Below, one piece after another: positions 47,342 to 56,841 of a stretch of 64,000 bases of DNA. This DNA comes from Janthinobacterium agaricidamnosum NBRC 102515 = DSM 9628 (GTDB lineage: Bacteria > Pseudomonadota > Gammaproteobacteria > Burkholderiales > Burkholderiaceae_D): contig NZ_HG322949.1 in NCBI RefSeq assembly GCF_000723165.1, positions 95,352-159,351 of the forward strand, in the 5' to 3' direction. Under the pieces are notes generated by a model, which had not been told where the DNA came from, ran no database searches, and saw only the letters and a program-made list of their open reading frames with translations. Each line of letters begins with the position of its first letter. Position 1 is the first letter of the stretch. The translations under genes were made by a program, and so were the position numbers.

Positions 47342-50194
47342 TTACGCTTGCTTCAGCAGCGGGCCCAGGTATTTACCCGTCACGCTGGCCGGATTCTTCG
47401 CCACATCTTCCGGCGAGCCGCTGGCGATGATTTGCCCGCCGCCGGCGCCGCCTTCCGGACCCAGGTCGACGATCCAGTCGGCGGTCTTGATCACGTCCAG
47501 GTTGTGCTCGATGATGACCAGCGTGTTGCCCTGGTCGCGCAAGCGGTGGATCACTTTCAATAGCAAGTCGATATCGTGGAAATGCAGGCCGGTGGTCGGC
47601 TCATCGAGGATGTACAAGGTGCGGCCGGTATCGCGCTTCGACAATTCCAGCGACAGCTTGACCCGTTGCGCCTCGCCGCCCGACAGCGTGGTCGCGCTCT
47701 GGCCCAGCTTGATATAGCCGAGGCCGACATCGAGCAGGGTTTGCAGCTTGCGCGCGATCAGCGGCACCGGCTTGAAGAATACATGCGCCTCTTCCACCGT
47801 CATGCCCAGCACTTCGGTGATGTTCTTGCCCTTGTATTGCACTTCCAGGGTCTCGCGGTTGTAACGCTTGCCATGGCACACATCGCAGGGCACATACACG
47901 TCCGGCAAGAAATGCATCTCGACCTTGATCACGCCATCGCCCTGGCACGCTTCGCAGCGGCCGCCCTTGACGTTGAACGAGAAACGCCCGGCGCTGTAGC
48001 CGCGTTCCTTGGCGGTCGGCACGGTGGCGAACAAATCGCGGATCGGCGTGAACAGGCCGGTATACGTGGCCGGATTCGAGCGCGGCGTGCGGCCGATCGG
48101 CGCCTGGTCGACCGAAATCACCTTGTCGAAATGCTCCAGGCCGCTGATCGAATCGTGCGGCGCCGGTTCGGTTTGCGAACCGTACAAATGGCGCGACAAG
48201 GCCGGGTACAGCGTGTCGTTGATCAGCGACGATTTACCGGAACCGGACACGCCGGTCACGCAAGTCATCAAGCCGACCGGCAAGTTCAGCGACACGCTTT
48301 TCAGGTTGTTGCCGGTGGCGCCGGTAATCACCAGCTGCTTGTCCGGATTGGCGACATGACGCTTCGGCGGCACGCTGATTTTCAGCTTGCCGTTCAAGTA
48401 TTGCGCGGTCAGCGACTTCTTGTTTTTCAAGATGTCTTGCAAGGTGCCTTCGGCAATGATTTCGCCGCCATGCACACCCGCGCCGACGCCCATGTCGACG
48501 ATATAGTCGGCGGTGCGGATCGCGTCTTCGTCATGCTCGACCACCAGCACGCTATTGCCGATATCGCGCAAATGCTTCAGCGTTTCGATCAGGCGGTCGT
48601 TGTCGCGCTGATGCAGGCCGATCGACGGTTCATCGAGCACATACATGACGCCGGTCAGTCCGGAACCGATTTGCGACGCCAAGCGGATGCGCTGCGCCTC
48701 GCCGCCCGACAGGGTGTCGGCGCTGCGGTCCAGCGACAGATAATCGAGGCCGACATTGTTCAGGAATTTCAGGCGCGAAATAATTTCCTTGACGACGCGG
48801 TCGGCGATTTCCTTCTTGGCGCCGGTCAGTTTCAGCTTTTCAAAAAACTCCAGCGTATCGCGCAACGGCTTGGCCGCCACTTCGTAAATCGCGCGCTGCT
48901 GCTTGCCGGTGCCGACCTTGACGAAACGCGCTTCGACGCGCAAGCGCGCACCGTGGCACGACGGACATTGTTTTTCATTGATGAACTTGGCCAGCTCTTC
49001 CTTGACCGCCATCGAATCCGTTTCGCGGTAACGCCGCGCCAGATTGTTGACCACGCCTTCGAAGGTATGTTCCTTGATCACCGTGCGGCCGCGTTCGTTC
49101 ACATAGGCGAATGGAATCGATTGCTTGCCGGAACCGTACAACACCACTTGCTGCGCACTGGCCGGCAATTGTTCGAACGGAACGTCGAGGTCGAATTCAT
49201 AAAACGCGGCCAGGTTCGACAGCATCTGGAAATAGAATTGGTTGCGGCGGTCCCAGCCCTTGACGGCGCCGGACGCCAGCGACAGGTTCGGAAAGGCGAC
49301 GATGCGTTTCGGATCGAAAAATTCGATGTGGCCCAAGCCGTCGCATTCGGGGCAGGCGCCCATCGGATTGTTGAACGAGAACAAGCGCGGTTCCAGTTCT
49401 TGCAGCGAATAACCGCAGACATTGCACGCGAACTTGTTCGAGTACACATGTTCCTTGCCGGTATCCATTTCATAGGCGACCGCGCGGCCATCGGCCAGCC
49501 GCAATGCCGTCTCGAAACTTTCCGCCAGGCGCTGCTTGATGTCGCCGTTGACCTTGACCCGGTCGATCACCACATCGATCGTGTGTTTCTCGGTTTTTTT
49601 GAGCTTCGGCAAGTCATCGACTTCATAAATTTTCGCGTCATGCGTACCGCTTTGCACCCGGAAGCGCACGAAACCCTGGGCTTGCATCTGCTCGAACAAA
49701 TCGACGTGCTCGCCCTTGCGGTTGGCCACCACCGGCGCCAGTATCATCAACTTGGTGTCTTCCGGCATGGCCAGCACCGCATCGACCATTTGCGACACCG
49801 ATTGCGCGGCCAGCGCGTTTTCCGGATGATCCGGGCAATACGGCGTACCGACGCGGGCGTACAGCAGGCGCAGGTAATCGTGGATTTCGGTCACCGTGCC
49901 GACCGTCGAACGGGGATTGTGCGAAGTCGCTTTTTGTTCGATGGAAATGGCTGGCGACAAACCTTCGATCAGGTCGACATCCGGTTTTTCCATCAACTGC
50001 AAGAATTGGCGGGCATAGGCCGACAGCGATTCCACATACCGGCGCTGGCCTTCCGCATATAAAGTATCGAACGCCAGCGACGACTTGCCGGAGCCGGACA
50101 AACCGGTGATCACGATCAGCTTGTTGCGGGGAAGGTCGAGATTGATATTTTTGAGATTATGCGTACGAGCGCCGCGGATGCGGATCTGTTCCAT
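47342..50194 (-). CDS. uvrA: Excinuclease ABC subunit A
   Basis: A 950-residue UvrA, the damage-sensing ATPase of nucleotide excision repair. Two ABC modules are present, with Walker [15 protein letters not shown] (near 32) and [14 protein letters not shown] (near 650). The ABC signature [12 protein letters not shown] is paired with [14 protein letters not shown]. Zinc modules are CNVCG...CPECDG and CEACQGDG...CDVCHGKRY. The start at 50194 opens [17 protein letters not shown], as in the family. A LexA box lies 324 bp upstream, shared with ssb, with a putative MITE in between. Confidence 0.97.
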   Translation of the reverse strand: MEQIRIRGARTHNLKNINLDLPRNKLIVITGLSGSGKSSLAFDTLYAEGQRRYVESLSAYARQFLQLMEKPDVDLIEGLSPAISIEQKATSHNPRSTVGTVTEIHDYLRLLYARVGTPYCPDHPENALAAQSVSQMVDAVLAMPEDTKLMILAPVVANRKGEHVDLFEQMQAQGFVRFRVQSGTHDAKIYEVDDLPKLKKTEKHTIDVVIDRVKVNGDIKQRLAESFETALRLADGRAVAYEMDTGKEHVYSNKFACNVCGYSLQELEPRLFSFNNPMGACPECDGLGHIEFFDPKRIVAFPNLSLASGAVKGWDRRNQFYFQMLSNLAAFYEFDLDVPFEQLPASAQQVVLYGSGKQSIPFAYVNERGRTVIKEHTFEGVVNNLARRYRETDSMAVKEELAKFINEKQCPSCHGARLRVEARFVKVGTGKQQRAIYEVAAKPLRDTLEFFEKLKLTGAKKEIADRVVKEIISRLKFLNNVGLDYLSLDRSADTLSGGEAQRIRLASQIGSGLTGVMYVLDEPSIGLHQRDNDRLIETLKHLRDIGNSVLVVEHDEDAIRTADYIVDMGVGAGVHGGEIIAEGTLQDILKNKKSLTAQYLNGKLKISVPPKRHVANPDKQLVITGATGNNLKSVSLNLPVGLMTCVTGVSGSGKSSLINDTLYPALSRHLYGSQTEPAPHDSISGLEHFDKVISVDQAPIGRTPRSNPATYTGLFTPIRDLFATVPTAKERGYSAGRFSFNVKGGRCEACQGDGVIKVEMHFLPDVYVPCDVCHGKRYNRETLEVQYKGKNITEVLGMTVEEAHVFFKPVPLIARKLQTLLDVGLGYIKLGQSATTLSGGEAQRVKLSLELSKRDTGRTLYILDEPTTGLHFHDIDLLLKVIHRLRDQGNTLVIIEHNLDVIKTADWIVDLGPEGGAGGGQIIASGSPEDVAKNPASVTGKYLGPLLKQA

Positions 50195-50272
50195 GGGGAT
50201 GCCTTGCTTTCAGTGAGTGGTGCGGGCCGGCGCGCGCAAAACAAGCGATAACGGGGCCAAAACGGGTCAACT

Positions 50273-50434
50273 TAAGTAATCCCCGGGAAATTATTGTGAA
50301 TTTATGACGAACAGAACCGGATGCGCCGCAAGGCGCCTGTTGCGACGCAGTGCTAGCACTGCTAGCAGCAGGCAACACAGCAGCGCGCCGGTTATGGAAG
50401 TCAGAAATCACAATAATTTATTGGGGGTTACTTA
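50273..50434. mobile_element. Putative 162-bp MITE with 30-bp imperfect terminal inverted repeats
   Basis: The left end reads TAAGTAATCCCC and the complement of the right end reads TAAGTAACCCCC. Over 30 bp the two ends agree at 25 positions, sharing also AATTATTGTGA. The interior contains a second inverted repeat (AACCGG with CCGGTT) and no coding frame. It lies between uvrA and the LexA box. A target duplication is not obvious, so I treat it as a candidate. Confidence 0.5.
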
Positions 50435-50517
50435 GTACTATAGTCGTGTTTCCATACTTGCGCGTTACACCGTCGGTTTGCACGATGATTGACGTAGCGC
50501 GAAGCTATAGCATTTAA

Positions 50518-50537
50518 TACTGTATATAATACCAGTA
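50518..50537. promoter_or_regulatory. LexA box of the divergent uvrA/ssb region
   Basis: TACTGTATATAATACCAGTA matches the LexA consensus except for two positions in the right half. It sits 207 bp before ssb and 324 bp from uvrA, the same arrangement as the uvrA-ssb SOS box of E. coli. Confidence 0.85.
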
Positions 50538-50744
50538 TTTGGCGCAGGCGTTTCTCGCACGTCATAAAAATGTCTGCAAACATCAGGCTGGCAGCGGTGT
50601 TGCAGGCGCACGGGGCGTGGTGCGAGGGCGCTCAATGTGCGCACGGCATGGATTAATAAATGACGTGGGCGAGGGTGGCTTGTCATATAATCTTCGTCTA
50701 GTAAAAATCCAACCGCGCGCGCCGCAGTTCAACAGGAGTTATTC

Positions 50745-51248
50745 ATGGCATCAGTCAACAAAGTCATCATCGTCGGCAATTTGGGCCGCGATCCGGAAAT
50801 CCGCTACATGCCAAGCGGCGATGCAATCGCCAACATTGCTGTTGCGACATCGTACAAATCCAAAGACCGCAACACCGGCGAGCAAAAAGAGTTGACGGAA
50901 TGGCATCGTATCTCGTTTTTCGGCCGCCTGGCTGAAATCGTCGGCCAATACCTGAAAAAAGGTTCGTCGGTCTACGTCGAAGGCCGCCTGCAAACCCGTA
51001 AATACACCGACAAGGACGGCGTCGAGAAATACGCGACCGACATCATCGCCGAACAAATGCAAATGCTGGGCGGCCGCCAGGGCATGGGCGGCGATTCGAT
51101 GGACGACATGGGCGGCGGCAATTCATATGAAAACAGCGCCCCTAGCCGTCCAGCGCCGGCACCACGGCCACAACCGGCGCCAGCGCCACGTCCGGCACCG
51201 AAACCGGCGCCGAATTTTTCGGATATGGATGACGATATTCCGTTCTAG
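50745..51248 (+). CDS. ssb: Single-stranded DNA-binding protein
   Basis: A 167-residue SSB: OB fold at 1-108 ([40 protein letters not shown]), a Gly- then Pro/Ala-rich linker, and the acidic tip DMDDDIPF that docks repair proteins such as RecQ, PriA and ExoI. RBS CAGGAG precedes the ATG. It is divergent from uvrA and followed by a strong terminator, behind which the mobile island begins. Confidence 0.97.
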   Translation: MASVNKVIIVGNLGRDPEIRYMPSGDAIANIAVATSYKSKDRNTGEQKELTEWHRISFFGRLAEIVGQYLKKGSSVYVEGRLQTRKYTDKDGVEKYATDIIAEQMQMLGGRQGMGGDSMDDMGGGNSYENSAPSRPAPAPRPQPAPAPRPAPKPAPNFSDMDDDIPF

Positions 51249-51276
51249 TTCGGATAAAGTAGTATTTTTGTTGATT

Positions 51277-51310
51277 AAAGCCCGTTCTTCGAGAGAAGAG
51301 CGGGCTTTTC
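51277..51310 (+). terminator. Rho-independent terminator of ssb
   Basis: AAAGCCCGTTCTTC-GAGA-GAAGAGCGGGCTTT forms a stem of about 14 bp (one mismatch) followed by T residues. Confidence 0.88.
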
Positions 51311-51364
51311 CTTTACCCACACATTTTTTTGTGGTTCACTTGCTATACGACTGAACTACTACTC

Positions 51365-51386
51365 AGAAGAAAATGGTGGGTTGATG
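51365..51386 (+). repeat. Possible left-end copy of the island repeat
   Basis: AGAAGAAAATGG-TGGGTTGATG resembles the 3' part of the 55-bp repeat (AGAAGCAAAGGGGTGAAGTG then ATG) at roughly 17 of 23 positions with one gap. It overlaps the start codon of the first recombinase gene. Confidence 0.35.
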
Positions 51387-52649
51387 TCCAAATACACAGC
51401 CAAGCGCATTCGTTTTCGAAACGGCGAACGCCACTCCGTTCTGCACATGTCCAATGGACTCCCGGTCCACGAGGTCACCGTATACCTTGATAAATACCGC
51501 AGGAAAGGGCGAGCGGCAAACACGATTCACTTCGTCTGCACTAGCTTGGCACTCCTATATGGGGAGCTTGATAGGGCGAAGGTCAACCTGCTCGACCAGT
51601 TGGTAGAAGGCCGATTCCTTACAATGCCAGAGCTAAGCCGATTGGCGTCGGCGGTCCAGTATCGAATCGAGGACCTTGAGGAAGCTGAGGGTGACGCAGA
51701 AAAGTCCAACGTCATCCACATCGAGCGCATTAGTCTGCGCAGGAAAACCAACGAAATTTCGCGCCGGCCAGTCGATGTTCACACTCAAGCGTCACGCCTC
51801 CGTTACATTGCTGACTACCTTGAATTTATAGCCGGGTATGTCGGCGCAACCCTGTCGGGACCCGCACGGAGAGAACTTGAGGCCGATAGCGGCCGGGCGT
51901 TGACGGGATTTCGGGAGCACATTCCCCAAGTATCGAGCCGGGCAAAGCTGGACGCCCGTATAGGCCTCAGCTTGAAGGAGCAGGAACGGCTTCTCAGCGT
52001 CGTTCATCCAGATTCACAAGAAAACCCTTGGGAAAGGGGCTTCGTACGCCTCCGCAACTGGCTTATCGTTGTACTCCTGCTGGCCACCGGTATGCGACGC
52101 GGCGAACTGCTTGGCTTGCAGATTGGAGACCTGCACTCGAGCCAACCAAAATTACGCGTTATCCGCCGCGCCGACGCTACAGAAGACCCTCGCCTTATCC
52201 AGCCGAACACAAAGACTAGCGAACGGGAGATTGAGCTCACACCATCCATTATGAAGGCGTTGTGGAGCTACATCAACAAGGAACGCCGAGGCATCAAGGC
52301 AGCACGCGCAGTTCCGCAAATTATCGTATCCGATGAAGGGGCGCCCCTGTCCCAAGCGAGCATCGACAAGCTCTTCGCCCAGCTCCGTGAGGCATGCCCA
52401 GGGCTGCCAATATCACTGTCCAGCCATGTTATGCGCCATACATGGAACGAACGCTTTTCAGAGCAGGCCGAAGCGATGGGGCTGTCTGAGAGCGTAGAAG
52501 AGAAGGCTCGCAATACCCAACAGGGTTGGAGCGACAACTCCAAGATGGCCACTACTTATACGCGCAGACACACCGCCAAGAAGGGGCGTGAAATTTCATT
52601 GAAACTCCAAGAACATCTCGATGACAAGCTCACTCGCAAAGACCAATGA
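51384..52649 (+). CDS. Tyrosine recombinase A of the trio
   Basis: A 421-residue integrase-family enzyme. The first catalytic Arg is in TGMRRGELLGL, the Lys in NTKTSEREIEL, the H-x-x-R in SHVMRHTWNE, the Trp in QGWSDNS and the Tyr nucleophile in TTYTRRHT. The full catalytic set is therefore present. The N-terminal half should be the core-binding domain. The ATG at 51384 follows GGTGGG. Its 3' end overlaps gene B by 29 bases. Together with B and C it should catalyse integration and excision of the island. Confidence 0.88.
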   Translation: MSKYTAKRIRFRNGERHSVLHMSNGLPVHEVTVYLDKYRRKGRAANTIHFVCTSLALLYGELDRAKVNLLDQLVEGRFLTMPELSRLASAVQYRIEDLEEAEGDAEKSNVIHIERISLRRKTNEISRRPVDVHTQASRLRYIADYLEFIAGYVGATLSGPARRELEADSGRALTGFREHIPQVSSRAKLDARIGLSLKEQERLLSVVHPDSQENPWERGFVRLRNWLIVVLLLATGMRRGELLGLQIGDLHSSQPKLRVIRRADATEDPRLIQPNTKTSEREIELTPSIMKALWSYINKERRGIKAARAVPQIIVSDEGAPLSQASIDKLFAQLREACPGLPISLSSHVMRHTWNERFSEQAEAMGLSESVEEKARNTQQGWSDNSKMATTYTRRHTAKKGREISLKLQEHLDDKLTRKDQ

Positions 52650-54165
52650 CTCGGCGACAGGACTCGTCCTTCGTCTGCCTGAAACTGTTTTCACGAAGAG
52701 CGGCATCGCTTTTCGGCCAAATGAAGACATTTGGGACTGGACCGATGGACCCTTCCGCATATATCTGAATTTCCGTAAGATTGACTTGCCCGCGACGGTC
52801 CCCTGCGAGTCCCTCAAGCACACCCTGCTCGTCTTTGCAAAACGAAATTCGGCAAGCTATTTGACCAACCTTTTCAGTGCGTTCGTCCACTTCCTTGCGC
52901 TCCGGGCCGGCTCTCCGCCGCTGAAGTCCGTGAGTGCTGCTGAAGTCTCGAACTACGCTGCGCGTCTTGAGGACCAACAGAAATGGCGTGTGGGCACCTT
53001 GAATGTGCTGCTTCAGAAGTGGGTAGCGCTTGGCCTCACTGGCGTCGAGCCTGATTGCGCCCAGTATCTGCGTGAGCGGCGCAAGCCCGGCAATGATAAG
53101 GGCGCTGCGGTGCGAACCCGAGACCCGGTAGAGGGGCCTTTCAGTGAGGCTGAGTACAGCGCACTCTACAAGGCGGTGGATGTAGCGTATGGCATGGGAG
53201 AGCTACCGCAATGGGTCGCGGTGCTGACGCGGCTGCTGTTCGCGTGCGGCGGACGTATCTCTCAATATGTGTCCCTCAAGGTGATGGACCTGACCGCTAA
53301 CAATGGTTCATTTGTGCTCAATCTCCCTCAGGCTAAAACACGCGAGGCGCATTCTCGCGTGTCCTTCAAGAAGTTCGACCTGAGTCCGCAAACTGGACGG
53401 CTTGTGGTGGAATACATCGAGCACCTAAGGTGTCAAGGCCATGGCCCTGACGCGGCATTTTTTCCTGAGGCTGTCGTGATGAAGTGGGGACCAAGAAAAG
53501 AGCGGCGGTCCGAAGGGGACCTCTTCTTCGGCCATTGTGTCCGCGCAAGTCTCTCGACCGTGTTTAGCAATGCTTTGCGCCCGATTGCACCACCCACCGA
53601 GCGGCTGCAATTTGAACCAATCCCTGTCTCGACGCGGAGATTCAGGTACACGTACGGTACGCGTCTCGCTGAAGAGGGTGCCAGCAAGGCAATCATCGCC
53701 GACCGACTCGGGCACGTGGACCTGCAGAATGTGGACGTCTACTTCGAAGCATCACCCAAGATTGTCGAAAACATCGATAAGGCGATGGACGCGCAGTTGG
53801 CGCCCTTGGCACACGCCTTCAGAGGACGCTTGGTGGAGGACGAAGAGCACTCAACTCACAAGGGTGCTCCAGGGAGCCGCATCATCGACTTCCGAATCGC
53901 CAAGGCGCCTATCGGCAGTTGCGGCGGCAAGGGACAAGGATGCGCCTTCAACAAGCCGGTTGCTTGTTACACCTGCTTCAAGTTCGAACCGTGGCTTGAT
54001 GCACCCCACGAGAAGGTGCTCCACCGTTTGCACGCTGAGCGCGAACGCTGGGTGAGCGACGAGCGCTTGGCGGCAATCAACGATGACGCGGTGCGTGCGG
54101 TGCAAGAGGTCATGGCTGAATGCGCCCAGGTCCGCGAGCAGCGCAGGCGGGGAGCTTCAGAATGA
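52621..54165 (+). CDS. Tyrosine recombinase B of the trio, Cys-rich tail
   Basis: A 514-residue integrase-like protein. Arg is in CGGRISQYVSL, Lys in PQAKTREAHS, the H-x-x-R position reads TRRFRYTYGT (Arg where His is usual), followed by GHVD and the Tyr in VDVYFEAS. A C-terminal extension with CGGKGQGC and CYTCFKFEPWLDAPHEKVL suggests a metal-binding tail, as in the B subunits of recombinase-trio elements. It overlaps A upstream by 29 bases and C downstream by four (ATGA). The altered box II His may mean it works only in a mixed complex. Confidence 0.85.
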   Translation: MTSSLAKTNDSATGLVLRLPETVFTKSGIAFRPNEDIWDWTDGPFRIYLNFRKIDLPATVPCESLKHTLLVFAKRNSASYLTNLFSAFVHFLALRAGSPPLKSVSAAEVSNYAARLEDQQKWRVGTLNVLLQKWVALGLTGVEPDCAQYLRERRKPGNDKGAAVRTRDPVEGPFSEAEYSALYKAVDVAYGMGELPQWVAVLTRLLFACGGRISQYVSLKVMDLTANNGSFVLNLPQAKTREAHSRVSFKKFDLSPQTGRLVVEYIEHLRCQGHGPDAAFFPEAVVMKWGPRKERRSEGDLFFGHCVRASLSTVFSNALRPIAPPTERLQFEPIPVSTRRFRYTYGTRLAEEGASKAIIADRLGHVDLQNVDVYFEASPKIVENIDKAMDAQLAPLAHAFRGRLVEDEEHSTHKGAPGSRIIDFRIAKAPIGSCGGKGQGCAFNKPVACYTCFKFEPWLDAPHEKVLHRLHAERERWVSDERLAAINDDAVRAVQEVMAECAQVREQRRRGASE

Positions 54166-56165
54166 GCACCCCCGTTCTTCATTTCACTCCTCGCGCGGAA
54201 CTGGAGCCACAATCCAACCTTGAGGCTTTCATCGAGGTTTGCAAGCAATCTGAGGTATTGAGTGCTTGCCGTCAGTTTGCTTTAAATGTCTGGGATATCG
54301 GACATTTCAAGGGCCAAAATAAAGTAAATAGGGCGGTCTTCAGTTCGCTGGAAGCATCGAGCGCATCTCTCCCAGAGCCTGCGATGCCCCAACCATTCCT
54401 AGACTTTGCAAAGGCCACGATTGTCTATCTCCACGACAAACGGCCGGTGGTTTCCCAAGCGGTTCGAATCGCTGCGTTGCGATGTCTGGAGGCGGCCTTG
54501 CGGGAATGGAGCAAGGGTTCGCGACCTACGGGGGTCAACGTAGAGGTGCTAGATACTGCAGTCGAGCTGGCCAAAAAACAGGCCTCCCCCGCTGTGGCAT
54601 ACAGAGTTGCGGGGCAGTTAGCGTTGATTGCTGAACTTATGAATTCGAAGGGTGTCATCGCGCTTCGGCAGCCCTGGAGTCACGGACTGAAGAAGCCGCA
54701 GGAGCTCGGGTCGCGGATTTCAAAAGAGGCCCTCGATGCGCGGCAAGAGAAACTGCCCTCTGCTGCGACATTGCGTGCCTTGGCCGGGATTTTTCAGCAA
54801 GCCGTCGATCCGACTGATGTTCTGGTGTCGAGCTACACAGCGGTGATGCTATGTGCACCTGAACGAATCAACGAGGTCGTCCGGCTAAAGCGCAACTGTC
54901 TCGTCGAGGGCGATGGCAGGTTCGAGGGAAAACTCGGCCTCAGGTGGGCTGGGTCAAAAGGGGCTGAGGACACAACAAAATGGCTGCCCACGCAGATGGT
55001 ACCTGTAGCAAGGGAAGCGGTAGACAAGCTCCTCAAGGTAACAGAACCAGCCCATAGAATCGCCGCTTGGTACACCGCGAACCCGACAACGCTGTATCTC
55101 CACGATGCAGTTGCCGGCCTTCGCGGCCAAGAGGTGCTCACGCTGGAAGAGTTGGCGTTCGTCCTATGGGGTGATGAGGGCACGCCTGACTCGGCCACGA
55201 CTTGGGCCAGGACAACGAACAAGCTTACAAGAATTTCGGTGGGTGGTCGGCGGATTGGTTTCCGCTTCAAGGATGTGGAGCGTGCCGTGGTTGCGATGCT
55301 ACCCGCAACTTTCCCCTACGTCCCTGGTGCACCAGAGCTTCTTTGCGAGGAGGCCATGGCCGTTGCGAGAACTAACGAGACCCAACCCAGGAAGGCGACT
55401 TACCTTTGCATGTTCAGCTGCATAGGCTCCAACGTCATTACAAATTCCATTGGCAGGGAGGCGCAAGAGTCCATCTTTGAACGATTTGGCTACACGGAAG
55501 ATGACGGCTCGCGTATCGAACTCCGGAGTCATAGCCTGCGCCACTACCTCAACATGCTCGCTCAGACGGGCGGACTCAGCAGCGCCGAAATAGCAATTTT
55601 TTCGGGCCGCAAAGATGTCAGCCAGAACCGGGCCTATGACCACATGAACTCGGATGAGGTGCAGGCGCCTATCAGCGAGGCACTGAAGGCTGGCTTCATG
55701 GCCAATATCGTTCCGATAGGCTCTAGGGACCTGATTGCGCGCAGCGAATTTAATGGAGTCGGTATCGTCGTCGCCCACACCACCGATTATGGCTGGTGCA
55801 CCCATAACTTTGCGAGCGAGCCCTGCCAGATGTACCGGGACTGCATCAACTGCGAGGAGCAGGAGTGCGTCAAGGGCGAGGAGTACAAGGAAACCAAGCT
55901 GCGCCAACTCAAAAATGAGACCGAGTATCTTTTGAATGAGGCCCGGGAAGCCCTAAACGGCGAGGAATATGGCGCCGACACGTGGGTGGAGCATCAGACG
56001 AAAACGCTCGAGCGGGTTGATGCTCTTCTGTCCATCATAGACGATCCTGCGGTTCCAGTCGGCGCGCGGGTCCGACTCAACTTGGACAACGCCGCCCTGA
56101 TTACTGCTGACAACGTCCAGCCCCTCAAGATTTTCAGATTCAACAGGAAAAAGGAGCTGAAATGA
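54162..56165 (+). CDS. Tyrosine recombinase C of the trio, large
   Basis: A 667-residue protein whose C-terminal half holds an integrase catalytic domain. Arg is in CAPERINEVVRL, Lys in GSKGAEDTTKWLP, H-x-x-R in SHSLRHYLNM and Tyr in NRAYDHMNSDE. A Cys-rich stretch (YGWCTHNFASEPCQMYRDC, CEEQEC) and a charged coiled coil close the protein. The ATG at 54162 overlaps the B stop and has GGAG seven bases upstream, which decides it over an upstream in-frame codon. It is the longest of the trio, as TnpB is in Tn554. Confidence 0.85.
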   Translation: MSTPVLHFTPRAELEPQSNLEAFIEVCKQSEVLSACRQFALNVWDIGHFKGQNKVNRAVFSSLEASSASLPEPAMPQPFLDFAKATIVYLHDKRPVVSQAVRIAALRCLEAALREWSKGSRPTGVNVEVLDTAVELAKKQASPAVAYRVAGQLALIAELMNSKGVIALRQPWSHGLKKPQELGSRISKEALDARQEKLPSAATLRALAGIFQQAVDPTDVLVSSYTAVMLCAPERINEVVRLKRNCLVEGDGRFEGKLGLRWAGSKGAEDTTKWLPTQMVPVAREAVDKLLKVTEPAHRIAAWYTANPTTLYLHDAVAGLRGQEVLTLEELAFVLWGDEGTPDSATTWARTTNKLTRISVGGRRIGFRFKDVERAVVAMLPATFPYVPGAPELLCEEAMAVARTNETQPRKATYLCMFSCIGSNVITNSIGREAQESIFERFGYTEDDGSRIELRSHSLRHYLNMLAQTGGLSSAEIAIFSGRKDVSQNRAYDHMNSDEVQAPISEALKAGFMANIVPIGSRDLIARSEFNGVGIVVAHTTDYGWCTHNFASEPCQMYRDCINCEEQECVKGEEYKETKLRQLKNETEYLLNEAREALNGEEYGADTWVEHQTKTLERVDALLSIIDDPAVPVGARVRLNLDNAALITADNVQPLKIFRFNRKKELK

Positions 56166-56596
56166 AGAAGACTCGCGCCCCCGATTTGACCCAAGAGCGG
56201 CTCCAGCTCATTCTCGACACTCTGGATGGCTGGAAGGGTAAGCTCACTTGGAACCTCCTGATTGAGGCTGTGGAGAAGGCCACGGGTATCGCGTACTCGC
56301 GGTTCACCTTTGTGGAGTACCCCCAAATAGCGAATGCCTTCTCCCTCAGGAAGGATGCTTTGCGCGGCACATGGAAGCCCGCAGGCAGTGAACCTCGAGA
56401 TGAACGCGTGCGGGCAGCGCTTGAGCAAGTGGAGCGCTACAGGTTCAAGGTCCAGCGCCTCGAACAGGAGAACCAGCTGCTCCTTGAGCAGTTTGTGACC
56501 TGGGCGCACAACGCCGAGCGCAAGGGGGTGACGATGATGATGCTAAACGCCCCGCTGCCCAAGCCACAGCGAGATAGAAGCAAAGGGGTGAAGTGA
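56162..56596 (+). CDS. Small coiled-coil fourth gene of the recombinase operon
   Basis: A 144-residue basic protein that starts within the stop codon of recombinase C (ATGA). Its N-terminal ~75 residues are helical, followed by an Arg-rich segment and a leucine-heptad coiled coil (RVRAALEQVERYRFKVQRLE). Tn554-type elements encode a comparable small accessory protein, TnpC, which guides orientation and efficiency of insertion, so an accessory role is plausible. Its last 18 codons belong to the repeat described at 56545. Confidence 0.75.
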   Translation: MKKTRAPDLTQERLQLILDTLDGWKGKLTWNLLIEAVEKATGIAYSRFTFVEYPQIANAFSLRKDALRGTWKPAGSEPRDERVRAALEQVERYRFKVQRLEQENQLLLEQFVTWAHNAERKGVTMMMLNAPLPKPQRDRSKGVK

Positions 56597-56599
56597 TGA
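56545..56599 (+). repeat. 55-bp direct repeat, internal copy (3' end of fourth gene)
   Basis: This segment spans the last 17 codons and stop of the fourth recombinase-operon gene. It recurs at 63658-63712 with 51 of 55 bases identical (differences at 56557, 56569, 56570 and 56581). Confidence 0.85.
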
Positions 56600-56746
56600 G
56601 CAAAGGGGCAGACATCGCCTGCTGATCCTGGGCCATGAGTATCGCCGACCACCAGGATGCGTCATCTGACCTGTTCGCATCTATCTGCGAAGGCGCGCTG
56701 CGGCGCGTAGTCCGACACGCCAGGCTGATCGTGTACTCGTCCAATA

Positions 56747-56792
56747 AATCAATATCAGATGCAATTAATATTCATTGCATCTGATATTGATT
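56747..56792. promoter_or_regulatory. Perfect 19-bp-arm palindrome, likely operator of the RHH-like gene
   Basis: AATCAATATCAGATGCAAT and its exact complement ATTGCATCTGATATTGATT are separated by eight bases (TAATATTC). The palindrome lies 50 bp before the RHH/DUF1413-like gene, where a promoter is expected, and suits autorepression. Confidence 0.75.
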
Positions 56793-56841
56793 GCATGTAA
56801 GATGCATTCGTCGACGGGTGCCGTCCCACTGGGAGTTTGAT

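Noticed and set aside
50539..50895. A 118-codon frame between the LexA box and ssb
   Set aside because: No family resemblance and it runs into ssb in another frame; the ssb start has its own CAGGAG site.
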